A program made the translations under genes and the position numbers. From Dechloromonas sp. TW-R-39-2 (GTDB lineage Bacteria > Pseudomonadota > Gammaproteobacteria > Burkholderiales > Rhodocyclaceae): 64,000 nucleotides of DNA. A model generated the notes under the pieces. That model was not told where the DNA came from. It searched no databases and worked only from the letters and a program-made list of their open reading frames with translations. Positions 16,995 through 26,049 of this stretch are shown here, piece after piece. The stretch spans positions 3,007,001 through 3,071,000 of the forward strand of contig NZ_CP045202.1 of NCBI RefSeq assembly GCF_016864195.1, given 5' to 3'. Positions within the stretch are counted from its first letter, which is position 1, and each line of letters begins with the position of its first letter.

Positions 16995-19078
16995 GTCTTA
17001 CCTCCGATGATCGAGGTCACCTTGATAATTCGATTTTCTGGAACTTCGTTATGTGCCAGCACCTTCAACTGAGGCACGGTGCGGCGCAAAAAGCGGGAAA
17101 GGAGTACGCGCAAGCTCAGCGGGACAAGCAGAACCGCCGGCAAGCCAAGCGCTTCCTGACGCTGAGCGGCAGAAGCCGTCTCGCGCACCAGGGTATCGGC
17201 CAGCCCCGGCTCGAAACTGGTGTTTTCCGAGTTGCCGGCAACGGCCTGCGAAAGGAGACGCTCAAGCGTTGGATCAAGCGACATCACCTGCATTTCGCCG
17301 GCGCCGGGGAAAAGCTGCTGGACAATGGCGCGTCCCAAAGCGCTGCGAACCTGAGTTGTCAAATCATCAGCACTCTGCGTGCGCAGCGCATGTTCGGCGA
17401 TGGTTTCGATGATTGTCCGCATATCGCGGATATGGACGCCTTCTTCGAGCAAATTCTGCAGAATTTTCTGTAGCGTGCCGAGCGGAATCAACTTGGGCAC
17501 CAAATCCTCGACCAGCTTCGGTATTTCCTTCGTCAGATGGTCGATCAGTTGCTGCACTTCCTGACGTCCCAGCAACTCGGCAGCGTGCGTCAGGATCAAA
17601 TGATTCAGGTGCGTTGCGACCACCGTCGACGAATCAACGACGGTGTAGCCATAGGCTTGAGCCTGATCGCGCTGACTGGAGTCAATCCACACAGCCGGCA
17701 AGCCAAAGGCCGGATCCTTCGTCACCGTCCCGTTGACCGTGCCGGCTACACGTCCCGGATTGATTGCCAGGTATTGCCCGGCATATGCCTCGCCCTGCCC
17801 GACTTCAACACCCTTCAACAAGATGCGGTAAACGTTGGGCTTCAGCTCAAGGTTGTCGCGAATATGGACTGGCGAAACCAGGAAGCCCACTTCCTGAGCA
17901 AATTTCTTGCGAATCCCGCGAATGCGCCGAAGCAATTCGCCATCCTGCGACTTGTCGACCAGGGGAATCAGGCGATAACCAACTTCCAGACCCAACACAT
18001 CGAGCGGCGCCACATCATTCCAGCTGGCATCGGTCGACTCTTGAACCGGTGCAGGAGCCACAGGCACCGGCGTTTCGGCAATTTGTTTCTGGGTTTTCTG
18101 CATCCGCCAGGCAAACCAGCCCAAACTGGATGCCAGCATCAAAAAGACCATATTCGGCATTCCCGGAATCAACCCCAGGAAACCGACAATGGCTGCAGTA
18201 ATGCCGATTGCCTTGGCATTTCGGAACATCTGCCCCATCACCTGCTGACCGATATCCCGGTCATCGGATACACGGGTCACCACCATACCGGCAGCAATCG
18301 AAATGATCAGCCCCGGTATCTGCGCCACCAAACCATCGCCGATAGTCAGCAAAGTATAGTTTTTGGCTGCCAGCGCAAAATCCATATTGTGCTGCGCAAC
18401 CCCGACGATCAGACCGCCGATGACATTGATCAGCATGATGACAATGCCCGCAACGGCATCGCCACGCACAAATTTCGAAGCACCATCCATCGAACCGTAA
18501 AACTCGGCTTCGCGAGCAATATCGGTCCGCCGCTTGCGGGCATCCTCTTCACCAATCAGGCCGGCATTAAGGTCGGCATCAATCGCCATCTGCTTGCCCG
18601 GCATCGCATCAAGGGTAAAACGTGCGGACACCTCAGCCACACGCCCTGCGCCCTTGGTGATCACTGTGAAGTTGATCACCACAAGAATCAGGAATACGAC
18701 GATCCCAACAGCAAAATTCCCGCCGACCAGGAAGTGGCCAAATGCCTCAATGACCTTGCCTGCCGCATCCGGTCCGGAATGGCCATGCAGCATCACCACG
18801 CGTGTCGATGCCACATTTAGCGACAAGCGCAACAGGGTGGTCACCAGAAGCACCGTCGGAAAAACAGAAAAATCGAGGGTTTTCTGGGTGTTGACCGCGA
18901 CAAGCAATACCAGGACCGAGATGGCGATATTGAAAGTAAACAGCACATCCAGAGCGAACGCCGGCAATGGTAGAACCATCATCGCCAGTATCATCAAAAT
19001 GAGGATAGGCGCAGCCAGTTGGGTCACATTCAGCCGACTCAACATACCCTGCATGCTGACTGATGTCGTGGAGGCCAT
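16991..19078 (-). CDS. flhA: Flagellar export gate protein FlhA
   Basis: FlhA is the large gate and chaperone-docking protein of the flagellar type III export apparatus. The 695-residue protein has about eight TM segments in residues 1-325, the FHIPEP-type cytoplasmic loop seen as FTLDAMPGKQMAIDADLNAG (about residues 150-170), and a large C-terminal cytoplasmic domain with GYRLIPLVDKSQDGELLRRI and DIRTIIETIAEH-like text (RDMRTIIETIAEHA). It begins directly after the flhB stop codon with no gap. Confidence 0.98.
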   Translation of the reverse strand: MASTTSVSMQGMLSRLNVTQLAAPILILMILAMMVLPLPAFALDVLFTFNIAISVLVLLVAVNTQKTLDFSVFPTVLLVTTLLRLSLNVASTRVVMLHGHSGPDAAGKVIEAFGHFLVGGNFAVGIVVFLILVVINFTVITKGAGRVAEVSARFTLDAMPGKQMAIDADLNAGLIGEEDARKRRTDIAREAEFYGSMDGASKFVRGDAVAGIVIMLINVIGGLIVGVAQHNMDFALAAKNYTLLTIGDGLVAQIPGLIISIAAGMVVTRVSDDRDIGQQVMGQMFRNAKAIGITAAIVGFLGLIPGMPNMVFLMLASSLGWFAWRMQKTQKQIAETPVPVAPAPVQESTDASWNDVAPLDVLGLEVGYRLIPLVDKSQDGELLRRIRGIRKKFAQEVGFLVSPVHIRDNLELKPNVYRILLKGVEVGQGEAYAGQYLAINPGRVAGTVNGTVTKDPAFGLPAVWIDSSQRDQAQAYGYTVVDSSTVVATHLNHLILTHAAELLGRQEVQQLIDHLTKEIPKLVEDLVPKLIPLGTLQKILQNLLEEGVHIRDMRTIIETIAEHALRTQSADDLTTQVRSALGRAIVQQLFPGAGEMQVMSLDPTLERLLSQAVAGNSENTSFEPGLADTLVRETASAAQRQEALGLPAVLLVPLSLRVLLSRFLRRTVPQLKVLAHNEVPENRIIKVTSIIGGKT

Positions 19079-20212
19079 TTACGCAGCCTCCGGGACAAGT
19101 TCTGGCGGCACTGGCAGATTGCGCGGCGGAACAGGATAAGTGCCGCCCATCTGACGCCAGCCGGCAAGCTGATAGACATAAGCCAAAACCTCCGCAACTG
19201 CGTTATACAGGGCGGAGGGAATTTCGCTATCGATCTCGGCATGTTTATAGAGTGCGCGAGCCAGAGGCGGCGCCTCAAGCATGAGAACGGCATTCTCCGC
19301 CCCCAAGGATTTTATTTTTTGCGCGATGGGCCCCATCCCCTTGGCAACCACCTTGGGAGCCCCCATCCCGCTCTTGTAAGACAGCGCCACTGCGTAGTGG
19401 GTCGGATTGGTCACGATCACATCAGCCTGAGGGACTGCGGACATCATCCGCTTTCTTGCAGCCTGCATCTGGAGACTGCGAATACGCCCCTTGACCTGAG
19501 GATCGCCCATCATCTCCTTCATTTCCTGCTTGACCTCTTCCTTGCTCATCTTGAGCTTTTCGAAGTACTGCCAAAGCTGGAAAGGCACATCAGCCGCAAC
19601 AACCACAATGAGCGCCGCCACAAAAACCAGGAACGAGAACGAAATCAGATTGCCGGCATGAGCCAGGCCGGCATCCAGAGGCTGGGCAAGCAAGCCGAAT
19701 ATCTCGTCACGCTCACTCCAGATCAACATGACGGCGACGCCCCCAACCAAGCCTGCCTTGACCACAGCCTTACCCAGCTCCATCAAGCTGTTCCAGGAAA
19801 ACATCCGGCCAAACCCGGTGATTGGGCTCAAGCGGTTCAAATCGGGCGCGATGGCCTTGGGCGCAAAGACCCAGGCGTTAAGAAAGAATGGCGGCAAGAC
19901 CGCGGCCAGCAAGAGGAGCCCAAGCAAAGGGGAAAATGCCCAAAAGGCATCGCCGGAAATATCGGCCAGACGCGGCAACATCTGGCTGGGCTCAAGCATG
20001 AAGCGAGGCTCGACCGAAAGTGCTTTTTTAGCGATCACCATGGAACGCTGCATGAACCAGCCGCCCATCATCCAGAATGCTGCCGCAGCGACAATCAGAA
20101 CAAGAAAAGTACTGAGTTCACGGGAATGAGGGACCTGACCCTGCTCGCGGGCCTGCTCGATTCGCCTACCAGTAGGCTCTTCTGTTTTATCGAGGTCGCT
20201 CTCTTCCGCCAT
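19079..20212 (-). CDS. flhB: Flagellar export switch protein FlhB
   Basis: FlhB switches export from rod/hook to filament substrates. The 377-residue protein has the hydrophilic N-terminus MAEESDLDKTEEPTGRRIEQ, four TM segments (about 35-55, 92-115, 150-170, 190-208) and the autocleavage motif NPTH at 269-272 inside VIVTNPTHYAVALSYKSG. It is the first gene of the flhB-flhA-flhF-flhG-fliA-motC-motD run. No clear Shine-Dalgarno precedes the ATG; a perfect TATAAT lies about 30 bases upstream. Confidence 0.97.
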   Translation of the reverse strand: MAEESDLDKTEEPTGRRIEQAREQGQVPHSRELSTFLVLIVAAAAFWMMGGWFMQRSMVIAKKALSVEPRFMLEPSQMLPRLADISGDAFWAFSPLLGLLLLAAVLPPFFLNAWVFAPKAIAPDLNRLSPITGFGRMFSWNSLMELGKAVVKAGLVGGVAVMLIWSERDEIFGLLAQPLDAGLAHAGNLISFSFLVFVAALIVVVAADVPFQLWQYFEKLKMSKEEVKQEMKEMMGDPQVKGRIRSLQMQAARKRMMSAVPQADVIVTNPTHYAVALSYKSGMGAPKVVAKGMGPIAQKIKSLGAENAVLMLEAPPLARALYKHAEIDSEIPSALYNAVAEVLAYVYQLAGWRQMGGTYPVPPRNLPVPPELVPEAA

Positions 20213-20238
20213 AGCCGTTTTCGGGAGTTGTTCCGGCT

Positions 20239-20244
20239 ATTATA
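20239..20244 (-). promoter_or_regulatory. Possible -10 element (TATAAT) for the flhB operon
   Basis: TATAAT on the minus strand lies 27-32 bases before the flhB ATG. No convincing TTGACA-like -35 is placed 16-18 bases away. Since a strong terminator closes the upstream che genes at 20336-20366, flhB needs its own promoter in this 120-base gap. A partial sigma-54 match at 20290-20305 (good TGGCAC, no -12 GC) is the rival candidate. Confidence 0.35.
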
Positions 20245-20335
20245 GAAAAAAACTAGAATAATTAAAGGGGTACGTGCGTTTATTTAGCTTGTTTCTTAGG
20301 TGCCACTCGCAAGCACATGACAACAGAGTTAACTT

Positions 20336-20366
20336 TCAAAAAAGAAAAGAGGGGGCAAGCCCCCTC
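20336..20366 (-). terminator. Rho-independent terminator after the second cheA
   Basis: A perfect 8-bp stem, GAGGGGGC / GCCCCCTC with a two-base centre, is followed on the minus strand by TTTTCTTTTTT. It lies 26 bases after the cheA stop at 20392 and separates the chemotaxis run from the flhB operon. Confidence 0.88.
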
Positions 20367-20391
20367 TCAACCCGTTGACTGCAAACGAAAA

Positions 20392-22302
20392 TCAGGCGAA
20401 GCCGAGCATTTTCGCCCCGGAAACAAGATCGCTTCCCTGTCCCAGATCAGACAGCAATTCTTTCATGTCAAGAATCAGCACAATCTGCCCATTTGAAAGC
20501 GTCGTCACCCCAGCCACACCCTTCGGACGGAAATCCTCAAGCGACTTGATCACAGCATCGTCACGACCAGCAAAGCTATCAACCCCCAGGATGAAGCTAC
20601 GCTCCGCCGTCTGCATGAAAACTCCATACTCAGGCGGCTGCTCAAGCGGCCAACGCAGCAGACGAGCCAGAGAGATCACCGGAAGAACTTCGCCGCGGAC
20701 GACCAAAGTCTCTTTCCCGCCAACCTCTTGAATACGATTTTGCTCGATCGGCAAAATTTCACGAACCAGGGATAGCGGAAGGGCAAATGGCTGATCGCCA
20801 AGCAAAACCAACAGCACAGGCAGAATTGCCAGGGTCAGCGGCAGGGAAATAATGAATACGGAGCCCTTGCCTGGCTCTGAACGGATTTCAATAGATCCGT
20901 TGAGCTTCTGGATATTGGTTTTAACCACATCCATCCCGACGCCTCGCCCGGAGACATCCGAGATCTGCGACTTGGTCGAGAAACCTGGCAGGAAAATCAG
21001 ATTCAAACTCTGGCGCTCGTCCAGCGTGTTGGCATCTTCCTCGGAGATCAAACCCTTCTCGACCGCCTTGGCACGAATACGCTCGGCACTCATCCCCTTG
21101 CCGTCATCGGCAATGATCAGAACGATGTGATCGCCCTCTTGGCGCGCCTCCAAGCGTACCAGGCTCTTGACGGGCTTGCCCGCAGCCTGGCGCTCAGCAG
21201 GCATTTCAACACCGTGATCCACTGCATTGCGGATCAAGTGGATCAAAGGATCGGCAAGATCCTCGATCATTGTCTTGTCGACCTCGGTCTCCTCACCAGC
21301 CAGCACGAGCTCGACATCCTTACCCAATTGCCGGGCCAAATCACGGGCAATACGCGGATATTTCTGGAACAGGCGACCAATCGGCTGCATCCGGGTTTTC
21401 ATGACCGAGTTCTGCAGATCCGAAACCAGCAGATCCAGCTGGCTTACAGCCTGATCCAGCGCATGCAGAGTTTCCGAGTCATTTTTCCCGGCAAGAATAT
21501 CTGCGCGCAGGCTGGTCAATCGATTCTTGGTCAGCCCAATTTCACCCGAAAGATTCAGCACCTGATCAAGGCGTGACGTATCGACACGGATCGTATTTTC
21601 CCGACCGCGCTCCTCTGTTCGACGTGCAGAAGTAGGCTGCCCGCCCGGCTTGTCTGTTGTTCTCCGCCCGAAAGCAGACGGCGCAGTTGCAGCTACAGCT
21701 GTATCCACAACCGGTGTAACAATCAATTGATCGGCAGCAGCCTTTGCCTCACCTTCTGCTTTGGTAATAACCTCAGTAGAAGAGGACGAAGGAGCCTGCC
21801 CGGTCACTGCTGCATGCAAAACATCCCAGTCCGGTTCGCCGGAAACGGCTTGCTGAACAGGGGGCGGAGCAGCCACGGCAGGTGCTGCAGCAGCAGGAGA
21901 CACAGGCCCATCACCCGTCAGCGCACCTTGCAGGGCCGCGATCACAGACGCATCGGCTGGCTGCGGCTGGACCATCTGCCCCAACTCACCAAACATGTCG
22001 CGAACACCCTTGGTAGCGGCCATGATGACGTCCATCAATTCGGCCGTCAGTTCAAGCTCACCGTTGCGCAGGCGATCGAAGAGGTTCTCCGTCAGGTGGC
22101 ACAGCGTCACGAGTTCAGCCGCATTCAGAAACCCTGCGCCCCCCTTGACGGTATGAAACCCTCGAAAAATATCATTGAGCAGACCCCGGTCATCAGGCAT
22201 TTTCTCAAGATCAACCAGCTTGTTATCCACATCTGACAACAAGTCATAAGCCTCCTGCAGGAAATCCTGCAGAAGATCTTCCATTCCCGTAAAGTCGCTC
22301 AT
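20392..22302 (-). CDS. cheA: Chemotaxis histidine kinase CheA (second copy, cheZ-linked)
   Basis: CheA autophosphorylates on histidine and passes phosphate to CheY and CheB. From the ATG at 22302 the 636-residue protein has an HPt domain with FHTVKGGAGF (His50), a long Ala/Pro-rich linker (about 130-245), the dimerisation domain (ENTIRVDTSRLDQVLNLSGE), the ATPase with HLIRNAVDHGVE (N box), DDGKGM and DVSGRGVGMDVV (G boxes), and the CheW-like P5 domain. A longer reading from 22389 overlaps cheZ and is rejected. It lies 13 bases after cheZ. Compared with the CheA at 34011-36380 it is shorter and lacks the extra linker domain and the repeats. Two CheV genes, but no cheW, lie in its module. Confidence 0.95.
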   Translation of the reverse strand: MSDFTGMEDLLQDFLQEAYDLLSDVDNKLVDLEKMPDDRGLLNDIFRGFHTVKGGAGFLNAAELVTLCHLTENLFDRLRNGELELTAELMDVIMAATKGVRDMFGELGQMVQPQPADASVIAALQGALTGDGPVSPAAAAPAVAAPPPVQQAVSGEPDWDVLHAAVTGQAPSSSSTEVITKAEGEAKAAADQLIVTPVVDTAVAATAPSAFGRRTTDKPGGQPTSARRTEERGRENTIRVDTSRLDQVLNLSGEIGLTKNRLTSLRADILAGKNDSETLHALDQAVSQLDLLVSDLQNSVMKTRMQPIGRLFQKYPRIARDLARQLGKDVELVLAGEETEVDKTMIEDLADPLIHLIRNAVDHGVEMPAERQAAGKPVKSLVRLEARQEGDHIVLIIADDGKGMSAERIRAKAVEKGLISEEDANTLDERQSLNLIFLPGFSTKSQISDVSGRGVGMDVVKTNIQKLNGSIEIRSEPGKGSVFIISLPLTLAILPVLLVLLGDQPFALPLSLVREILPIEQNRIQEVGGKETLVVRGEVLPVISLARLLRWPLEQPPEYGVFMQTAERSFILGVDSFAGRDDAVIKSLEDFRPKGVAGVTTLSNGQIVLILDMKELLSDLGQGSDLVSGAKMLGFA

Positions 22303-22315
22303 CTTCGACCTCCCC

Positions 22316-23149
22316 TCAGAAACCGAGGCTATCCAGCAAATCGTCAACCTGTTCCTGGTTGACCACGACATCAGTACGGCCATCGGCATTGATTACCGGA
22401 CCGTTCATCAGATTATTCACTTCATCGGTACGCTTGGTGTCAGGCAAAACCTCAATCAACACCCCCATCAGACCCGACTCAAGCTCTTGAGCAAGTGCAA
22501 CAATCTTCTTGATAACCTGCCCGGTCAGATCCTGAAAATCCTGGGCCATCATGATTTCAGTTAGCTGCGCATGCGTCGCCTTGGCTTTCTGCGGCAACTG
22601 CTCATTCAGAAAAGCACGGGTTTCCACCGACAATTGGCGGAACTCGTCGGTTCCCAGTTGATTGGCAAAAGCCTTGTCCCAGCGCACGCCGAGTGCCTGT
22701 GCGGAGTTGTCGATATCATCAACAATCGGACAAGCAATATCGGTTGCATTCAGCACACGGCAGGCTGCCTGCTCTGTCAAATTGGCCACGTAAGCCAATC
22801 TGTCCTTTGCATCAGGCAGAGCCGATACGGTTTTTTCGATCAGCTTGTCGTAACCCAGCATTCCGAGCGTGTCATGCAATGCTCGCGCCATATGCCCGAT
22901 GCGATTAAAAACCGCTTCCTGTTGCGTCCAGCCCTCTCCTGAATTGACAGCCGCGTCGACCGTAGGAGCAGCCTCTGGAGCAGCCAGCTCAGCTTCGGCA
23001 GCCACACTATCAAACAATGCCTGCAGATCATCACTGTCATTTACAGCCGGAGACGTTGCTACCGGCGCCGGCTTGGCTGCCGGTGCGAAATCAGCTGCAA
23101 TCGAATCAAAAAGAGCTTCCAGATCATTGGAGTCGTTGGTGGCAGTCAT
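22316..23149 (-). CDS. cheZ: CheY-phosphate phosphatase CheZ with N-terminal repeats
   Basis: CheZ removes phosphate from CheY. The 277-residue protein has the long helical hairpin with the active-site block MMAQDFQDLTGQVIKKI (Asp207, Gln211) and the C-terminal CheY-binding tail VDDLLDSLGF. Classical CheZ has about 214 residues; the excess is an N-terminal region of about 70 residues with two similar units, NDSNDLEALFDSIAA (5-19) and NDSDDLQALFDSVAA (37-51), which resemble the C-terminal tail. They may be extra CheY-docking peptides (inference). It lies between cheY (9-base gap) and cheA. Confidence 0.94.
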   Translation of the reverse strand: MTATNDSNDLEALFDSIAADFAPAAKPAPVATSPAVNDSDDLQALFDSVAAEAELAAPEAAPTVDAAVNSGEGWTQQEAVFNRIGHMARALHDTLGMLGYDKLIEKTVSALPDAKDRLAYVANLTEQAACRVLNATDIACPIVDDIDNSAQALGVRWDKAFANQLGTDEFRQLSVETRAFLNEQLPQKAKATHAQLTEIMMAQDFQDLTGQVIKKIVALAQELESGLMGVLIEVLPDTKRTDEVNNLMNGPVINADGRTDVVVNQEQVDDLLDSLGF

Positions 23150-23158
23150 GATTTCCTC

Positions 23159-23554
23159 TTAGGCTTGGCCCATTTTCTCGAAAATCTTGTTCAATTTTTC
23201 CGAGAGAGTTCCTGCCGTGAAAGGCTTCACGATGTAGCCGCTCGCACCGGCCTGAGCCGCTGCAATGATATTTTCCTTCTTCGCCTCTGCCGTAATCATC
23301 AAAACAGGCAAGTGCTTGAGATTAGGTGTCGCACGAATTGTCTGAAGCAAGGTCAAGCCGTCCATATTCGGCATATTCCAGTCTGTAACCACAAACTCGA
23401 ACCCGCCAGCCTGCAATTTTTGCAGGGCGATCGCACCATCTTCTGCTTCATCAACATTGGTGAAACCCAATTCTTTCAACAGGTTTCGTACAATTCGACG
23501 CATGGTGGAAAAATCATCCACCACCAGAAATCTCATTTTCGGATCAGCTGCCAT
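23159..23554 (-). CDS. cheY: Motor-type response regulator CheY (cheZ-linked)
   Basis: CheY-phosphate binds the flagellar switch to change rotation. This 131-residue single receiver domain carries the acidic pair Asp13-Asp14 ([18 protein letters not shown]), the phospho-acceptor Asp58 in [13 protein letters not shown], the Thr in MITAEA and Lys in YIVKPF. The [12 protein letters not shown] block closely matches the enterobacterial motor CheY. Adjacent to cheZ and cheA, it is the likely motor-binding CheY, whereas the copy at 36470-36835 may serve as a sink or second output. Confidence 0.95.
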   Translation of the reverse strand: MAADPKMRFLVVDDFSTMRRIVRNLLKELGFTNVDEAEDGAIALQKLQAGGFEFVVTDWNMPNMDGLTLLQTIRATPNLKHLPVLMITAEAKKENIIAAAQAGASGYIVKPFTAGTLSEKLNKIFEKMGQA

Positions 23555-23578
23555 GCAGTACTCCAGAATTATCGTTTG

Positions 23579-24517
23579 TTATCGTTCAATCAGCGGACGC
23601 AACGTATCAGCAAGCGCCTCAGCATCAAATTTTGCGACATATGCATCCACGCCCACCGATTTTCCCATCGCCCGATTGGCTTCGGATGACAAGGAAGAAT
23701 GCATGACGACCGGCACCCCCTCAAAACGGGGATCGGATTTGATATTTTTGGTCAGGACGTAACCGTCCATCTCTGGCATTTCTGCATCCACCAGGATCAA
23801 GCGAATTTCATCACGGATATTGCCTCCGATCTGATTCGCATGCGCTGCAATCCCCTGCAAGCGAGTCCAAGCCTCAAGGCCATTGGTTGCATGCTTGTGC
23901 CGAACCCCGAGTTTATCGAGCACTTCGGAAATTTTCCGACGGGCAACAACAGAATCATCAACGAAAAAGACGCTGGTATCCGGATCAACACGGGCTGGCG
24001 TGATATCGACAATCATTGCTTCGCCAAAAGCATTTGCCAGAATCTGTTCGACGTCGAGAATAGAAACCAGATTGCTTCCATCCAGCTCGATGACCGCAGT
24101 AATCAAGCCCTGATTGGCCGTCAGCACGCTTTCCGGCGCCTTGACGCGCTCCCAGTCGACCCGAATGATCCGGTCAACTTCGTGCACCAGAAATCCTAAA
24201 GTTCGCTTCGAATACTCGGCAACCATCATTGTCTTGCCAAGACCGGGTGGCACGCCATCCAGTTGCATGAACGGTGCAAGAGAAAGAACCGGGATCACGT
24301 TGCCGCGAAGGGAAATCAGGCCCTCCACACCTCGCGGCATATTCGGTGTTTTGGTAATCCTGGGGGTGCGACCGACTTCGCGCACCTTGAAAACGTTAAT
24401 ACCAAATATCTCTCGCGTTCCGAGAGAAAAAAGCAGTATCTCCATTTTGTTGGAGCCAGCAAGACGAGTGCGCGCATCGACGCTGTCGAGCAGATTTTTA
24501 TTTTCAACGAGATTCAT
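23579..24517 (-). CDS. cheV: Coupling/receiver protein CheV (copy 1)
   Basis: CheV fuses a CheW-like coupling domain to a receiver domain and joins receptors to CheA in a phosphorylation-tuned way. The 312-residue product has the CheW domain at about 20-165 (IFGINVFKVREVGRTPRITK) and a receiver at about 180-310 with VDD, LVDAEMPEMDGY (phospho-Asp) and Lys in AKF. The ATG at 24517 is preceded by GGGAG; a TTG two codons earlier is the only alternative. It lies 19 bases after the other cheV and 24 bases before cheY. Confidence 0.94.
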   Translation of the reverse strand: MNLVENKNLLDSVDARTRLAGSNKMEILLFSLGTREIFGINVFKVREVGRTPRITKTPNMPRGVEGLISLRGNVIPVLSLAPFMQLDGVPPGLGKTMMVAEYSKRTLGFLVHEVDRIIRVDWERVKAPESVLTANQGLITAVIELDGSNLVSILDVEQILANAFGEAMIVDITPARVDPDTSVFFVDDSVVARRKISEVLDKLGVRHKHATNGLEAWTRLQGIAAHANQIGGNIRDEIRLILVDAEMPEMDGYVLTKNIKSDPRFEGVPVVMHSSLSSEANRAMGKSVGVDAYVAKFDAEALADTLRPLIER

Positions 24518-24536
24518 GGTCAACTCCCGCTATCGC

Positions 24537-25505
24537 TCAGCCTGCCTTGACCGGCGAGGTAAGGCCAGTCAGGCGACGCGCCAACGTTTCCGACAAACGC
24601 TGAGGCTCGAATTTTGGAACATATTCATCAACACCGACCGACAAGCCCAATTTCTGGTTTGACATCCCGGAGAGAGACGAATGCATCACTACGGCAACGC
24701 CGTTGAAACGAGGATCCGACTTGATTTTCTTGGTCAGGATATAGCCATCCATTTCAGGCATTTCGATATCGGTCAGAACCAGATTTATGATTGATGAGAC
24801 GGGCTTGCCAACAGACAAGGCGTACTTTGCCACCTTGTCCATCTCCTCCCACATCTGGCGGCCGTTGACGGCACTGATGCCCTTGACCCCCATGGCCGAC
24901 AGCGTTCGCTCAATCTGCTTGCGCGCCACACTGGAGTCATCGCAGTAAAAAACCGTGCAATCAGGCCGATCAAGTGGAACAACGCCTCTGAACATGATTT
25001 CATTATCGATGCTCGTCGTCTCCGAAAGCACCTTTTCCACATCCATCATCATGACCAGACGATTGTCATCAAGCTCGGTCACGGCTGTTACCAAACCACC
25101 CGTTTGCGCCATCAGCATCTCGGGAGGCACACGCATCTTGCTCCAGTCGAGACGAAGAATGGTATCAACCCCTTCGACAAGGAAGCCCTGCGTGTGGCCG
25201 TTATATTCAGTCACGATCATGATTTCACGCGGCGTATCGGCGGAAATCCCCGAGTACTTGGCAAGGTCGATGACCGGGACCAGTACACCGCGCAAACTAA
25301 CCATCCCCTCAACGGAAGACGGCATTTCCGGAGCTGCGGTGATCAGCGGCGTACGCATCACCTCCCGGACTTTGAATACATTGATTCCGTAAGTTTCCCG
25401 ACGCCCGGTTCGTTGATCGACACCGAGGAAAAAAAGGAGAATTTCAAGCTTGTTTGTCCCCGCAAGCTTTGTTCTAGCGTCAATATTCTTAAGCAACTCT
25501 GACAT
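24537..25505 (-). CDS. cheV: Coupling/receiver protein CheV (copy 2)
   Basis: This 322-residue CheV has a CheW-like domain (about 15-170, with TYGINVFKVREVMRTPLITA) and a receiver (about 185-315) with YCDDSSVARKQIE, the acceptor site LTDIEMPEMDGY and Lys in VPKFEP. It is paralogous to its neighbour: both share the DIEMPEMDGY/DAEMPEMDGY and SDPRF-VMHSSLS blocks. A tandem duplication is likely. It lies 160 bases downstream of the STAS gene; I see no clear promoter in that gap. Confidence 0.94.
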   Translation of the reverse strand: MSELLKNIDARTKLAGTNKLEILLFFLGVDQRTGRRETYGINVFKVREVMRTPLITAAPEMPSSVEGMVSLRGVLVPVIDLAKYSGISADTPREIMIVTEYNGHTQGFLVEGVDTILRLDWSKMRVPPEMLMAQTGGLVTAVTELDDNRLVMMMDVEKVLSETTSIDNEIMFRGVVPLDRPDCTVFYCDDSSVARKQIERTLSAMGVKGISAVNGRQMWEEMDKVAKYALSVGKPVSSIINLVLTDIEMPEMDGYILTKKIKSDPRFNGVAVVMHSSLSGMSNQKLGLSVGVDEYVPKFEPQRLSETLARRLTGLTSPVKAG

Positions 25506-25665
25506 TTCTATCCCCTCGCACGTCGTGCGTTCTACTTCTTGGTCCGGCTATTGTACCGAGGCAACAACCCAGTCACCCCACTGCCAGCAAGGACCATTTG
25601 GCGACACTCTCCACAGGGAGATCGTATCGACGCATCCTACCTCATCGGCCCAACAAAGCGATACT

Positions 25666-25971
25666 TTAGGAAATATGGAACAATTTACCAAAATTAGCAA
25701 TATCGAGAACCTGTTTTACATTCCCACGTACGCCGATCAAGGCAACCTCTTTATTTGCACCACCCAGCTTGTCGCGCAGCATAAGCAACATGCCCAGAGC
25801 AGAACTATCCAGATAGTCCACGCCTGAAAAATCAACCGTCACAGAACGAACTGCAGCATCTGCTACCAAAGGTTCGTAGGCTCCGCGAAATTCACGGTGA
25901 GTATTGAAATCGAATCGACCAGTCAATTTCAGGATGGCCTTGCTGCCTTCCTTGCTAACGTTTGCTTGCAT
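25666..25971 (-). CDS. STAS-domain protein (anti-sigma factor antagonist family)
   Basis: The 101-residue protein is a single STAS domain of the SpoIIAA/RsbV type. It has the characteristic VTVDFSGVDYLDSSALGML region at about residues 44-62, in which the serine after LDS is the usual phosphorylation site of the family. It lies between cheB and two cheV genes, so it may work with a signalling partner in chemotaxis or with an unseen Rsb-type kinase/phosphatase elsewhere. No partner switch kinase is in the window. A sigma-28-type promoter is seen 25-50 bases upstream. Confidence 0.88.
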   Translation of the reverse strand: MQANVSKEGSKAILKLTGRFDFNTHREFRGAYEPLVADAAVRSVTVDFSGVDYLDSSALGMLLMLRDKLGGANKEVALIGVRGNVKQVLDIANFGKLFHIS

Positions 25972-25995
25972 GTGACTTCCTGTCTGGATAGAAAT

Positions 25996-26021
25996 TTAAC
26001 GACACTCAGTTTAATACTTTA
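25996..26021 (-). promoter_or_regulatory. Possible sigma-28 type promoter for the STAS-cheV-cheY-cheZ-cheA group
   Basis: The minus strand reads TAAAGTAT, a 10-base spacer, then GTCGTTAA. Against TAAAGTTT-N11-GCCGATAA this is 7/8 and 6/8, with the spacer one base short. Predicted start is about 18 bases before the STAS ATG at 25971. It would separate the second chemotaxis module from cheB upstream. Confidence is limited by the spacing. Confidence 0.5.
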
Positions 26022-26049
26022 GCCATAGACGGCAAACACGACAATCAGA

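Noticed and set aside
17537..18820. 427-codon plus-strand frame
   Set aside because: It is antisense to flhA, whose protein is unmistakable. His/Arg/Gln-rich translation is typical of a shadow frame.
20290..20305. Sigma-54-like TGGCAC before flhB
   Set aside because: The -24 element is good but the -12 position lacks GC at the required ten-base spacing.
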